DNA of 64,000 bases from the NCBI GenBank assembly GCA_007844125.1, contig CM017565.1, positions 12,824,618 to 12,888,617 of the forward strand, read 5' to 3'. Below are positions 61,790 to 64,000 of the stretch, piece after piece (the first letter of the stretch is position 1; each line of letters opens with the position of its first letter). Below the pieces are notes generated by a model, which saw only the letters and a list, made by a program, of their open reading frames with translations, was not told where the DNA came from and made no database searches. This DNA comes from Sinonovacula constricta (taxonomy: Eukaryota; Mollusca; Bivalvia; Cardiida; Solecurtidae). A program made the translations under genes and the position numbers.

Positions 61790-62300
61790 ATATCCCATGC
61801 ATTACATTACATTCATTACATACTTTACATTCATTACATACTGAACATACATTTCATGCATGACATTACATACATTCGTACATTACATACATTAAATACT
61901 TTACATACATTATATACATTATATACATTACATATCTCGCACACATAACATGCATTACATACATAACATACATTATACACATTACATATATTACAGACAT
62001 TACATACATTACATGCATAACAATACATACATTATATACATTATATACATTACATACTTTACATGCATAACGTACATTGCATTACATACATTACATACAT
62101 AACAAACATTATATAACATATATCATACACATAACATATATTATATACATGCATTATGTACATTACATTACATGCATTCCATTACATACATTATATACAT
62201 TATCTATAATTATATACATTACATACAATACATACATAAAATGCATGCATTAGGTACATTACATTACATACAGTACATACATTCACATACACACATTATA
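61790..62300. repeat. TACAT/ACATTACAT-type microsatellite
   Basis: Irregular mixture of ACATACATT and TATATACATTA motifs over about 500 bp, much more degenerate than the other arrays. Confidence 0.9.
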
Positions 62301-62439
62301 GACAAACATAGTAAATAACTAGAAATTTTATCGTTTCCTATGTATGTTAATTTCTCTTTTGTTACTTGGTGTTTTTTTTACATCGTATCTAAATGACTGA
62401 TAATGATAGTACCTTTGTACAGTATATGGATATATTTAT

Positions 62440-63295
62440 CCATACAATATTTTGACAGGTACACCATACAATAGTTTGACAGGTACACCATACAATATTT
62501 TGACAGGTACACCATACAATAGTTTGACAGGTACACCATACAATATTTTGACAGGTACACCATACAATAGTTTGACAGGTACACCATACAGTAGTTTGAC
62601 AGGTACACCATACAATATTTTGACAGGTACACCATACAATATTTTGACATTATACAATAGTTTGACAGGTACACCATACAATATTTTGACAGGTACACCA
62701 TACAATATTTTGACAGGTACACCATACAATAGTTTGACAGGTACACCATACAATATTTTGACAGGTACACCATACAATATTTTGACAGGTACACCATACA
62801 ATAGTTTGACAGGTACACCATACAATATTTTGACAGGTACACCATACAATATTTTGACAGGTACACCATACAATAGTTTGACAGGTACATCATACAATAT
62901 TTTGACAGGTACACCATACAATATTTTGACAGGTACACCATACAATAGTTTGACAGGTACACCATACAATAGTTTGACAGGTACACCATACAATAGTTTG
63001 ACAGGTACACCATACAATAGTTTGACAGGTACACCATACAATATTTTGACAGGTACACCTACAGTAGTTTGACAGGTACACCATACAATATTTTGACAGG
63101 TACACCTACAGTAGTTTGACAGGTACACCATACAATATTTTGACAGGTACACCATACAATATTTTGACAGGTACACCATACAATATTTTGACAGGTACAC
63201 CATACAATAGTTTGACAGGTACACCATACAATATTTTGACAGGTACACCATACAGTAGTTTGACAGGTACACCATACAATATTTTGACAGGTACA
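62440..63295. repeat. 24-bp minisatellite, about 35 units, with ABB higher order
   Basis: The unit is ACAGGTACACCATACAATAT plus TTTG (B) or with ATAGTTTG (A). Between about 62655 and 62945 the order is ABB four times in a row, giving a 72-bp higher-order repeat. One 13-bp deletion lies near 62645. Open frames of 206-286 codons on both strands are by-products. Confidence 0.95.
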
Positions 63296-64000
63296 TACTT
63301 CTGACTTTTCATTTCTTCTCTTTCACTTTAGCAGTATAAAAGCTTGGCAGTTTCCTATTATCATATAGCAGAAATCACTGAACATTGAAATCTGCTGCAA
63401 GGACAGATCACTTGACAGTTTCATTTAATTGATTAATTGAACAATGCAACCAGATACAAACCATTTCCACTTATTCCGCTTTTCCCATATATCACTTTTA
63501 ATTGGTAGTTGTACGGTTTCAGTTCAAAATAAGGACAGAATCTGGATCCTGAAAGTGTTAAGGTATATCTATTGATGGACAAAAATGAACCAACATGAAA
63601 TAAAGTATTCTATCACATGCAATATAAATGTACCCTTAACATTTTTCTAACTGTGAGCAGTACAGATAGTAACAATGGAGAGCTAAAACTTATGAAGACT
63701 TCCTTCTGTTGAATATTTGATGAAGACAGTAAACCAAAGTATTCAACTGTTTAACCACTCATAATGTCTTCAATGGTATATTTGTGCTGATTAATTATTA
63801 AAATATACTTTCTATTCTAGCAATGACTGGTATAGATTGTTGCAGTTAAATATGGACTAGAACCTTCCAGAATATATGTGCATTAAATCTCTTTGATGAT
63901 TACCAAAAATATATTTTCTTGGGGCATCGAATAACCTCGCTGATCTTTTATCAAGAAAATAAGCCTAAAGGAACCAAGACAGCAACAGATTATACATTTA

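Larger units (their letters stand above)
61370..64000. other. intron 15 (start; end outside window)
   Basis: Begins with the strong donor GAG|GTAAGG. No further RECQL4 exon was found up to 64000. It contains the TACAT microsatellite and the 24-bp array; 63300-64000 is AT-rich and unrecognised. Confidence 0.75.

Noticed and set aside
62378..63312. Open frames of 206-286 codons on both strands over the 24-bp array
   Set aside because: Period 24 is a multiple of three and the unit lacks stops; no other coding evidence.

Overview
This is eukaryotic nuclear DNA, most likely from a mollusc and probably a bivalve. The evidence is intron-split coding sequence with GT-AG splice sites, AT-rich introns, several tRNA-headed SINE families, and a composite repeat with CTCAGGTGAG-type inverted ends that I associate with bivalve genomes. 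The species cannot be read from the sequence.

I can support one protein-coding gene, on the plus strand: an orthologue of the RecQ-family DNA helicase RECQL4 (RecQ4). Fifteen coding exons between 4611 and 61369 can be joined with consistent phase at every junction. They give 1082 residues of open reading frame, from the Sld2-like N-terminus through a CCHC zinc knuckle and helicase motifs 0 to VI. The 3' part of the gene (RecQ4-specific C-terminal region, stop codon, 3' UTR) lies beyond base 64000. The 5' UTR exon(s) and promoter should lie upstream of 4605 but are not firmly identified.

Layout. 1-4604: upstream sequence or 5' UTR intron, with a SINE and a decayed composite repeat. 4605-20186: coding exons 1-13 in a normal spread, with introns holding SINEs, a pogo/Tigger-like TIR element, a mariner transposase relic and, in intron 11, two decayed copies of the end of exon 12. 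20187-26274: intron 13, with a 42-bp minisatellite of about 3.4 kb broken by one SINE. 26275-26425: exon 14. 26426-61070: a 34.6-kb intron 14, about half of it unrelated minisatellites with periods of about 21, 22, 25, 28, 29, 33, 37, 56 and 60 bp. 61071-61369: exon 15 (motifs V and VI). 61370-64000: start of intron 15, with a TACAT-rich microsatellite and a 24-bp array.

The most informative non-coding observations are: a likely template-switch scar in the 21-bp array (162 bp copied from 2.6 kb downstream, flanked by a 239-bp duplication); a 22-bp minisatellite that appears to have grown from the edge of an RTE-like reverse transcriptase fragment; decayed exon-12 duplicates; and three full-length SINEs of one family with clear target-site duplications, one inside a minisatellite. 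I found no RNA gene, CRISPR array, second protein-coding gene or novel multi-gene system. Nearly all other long open frames are by-products of tandem repeats whose period is a multiple of three or which lack stop codons.
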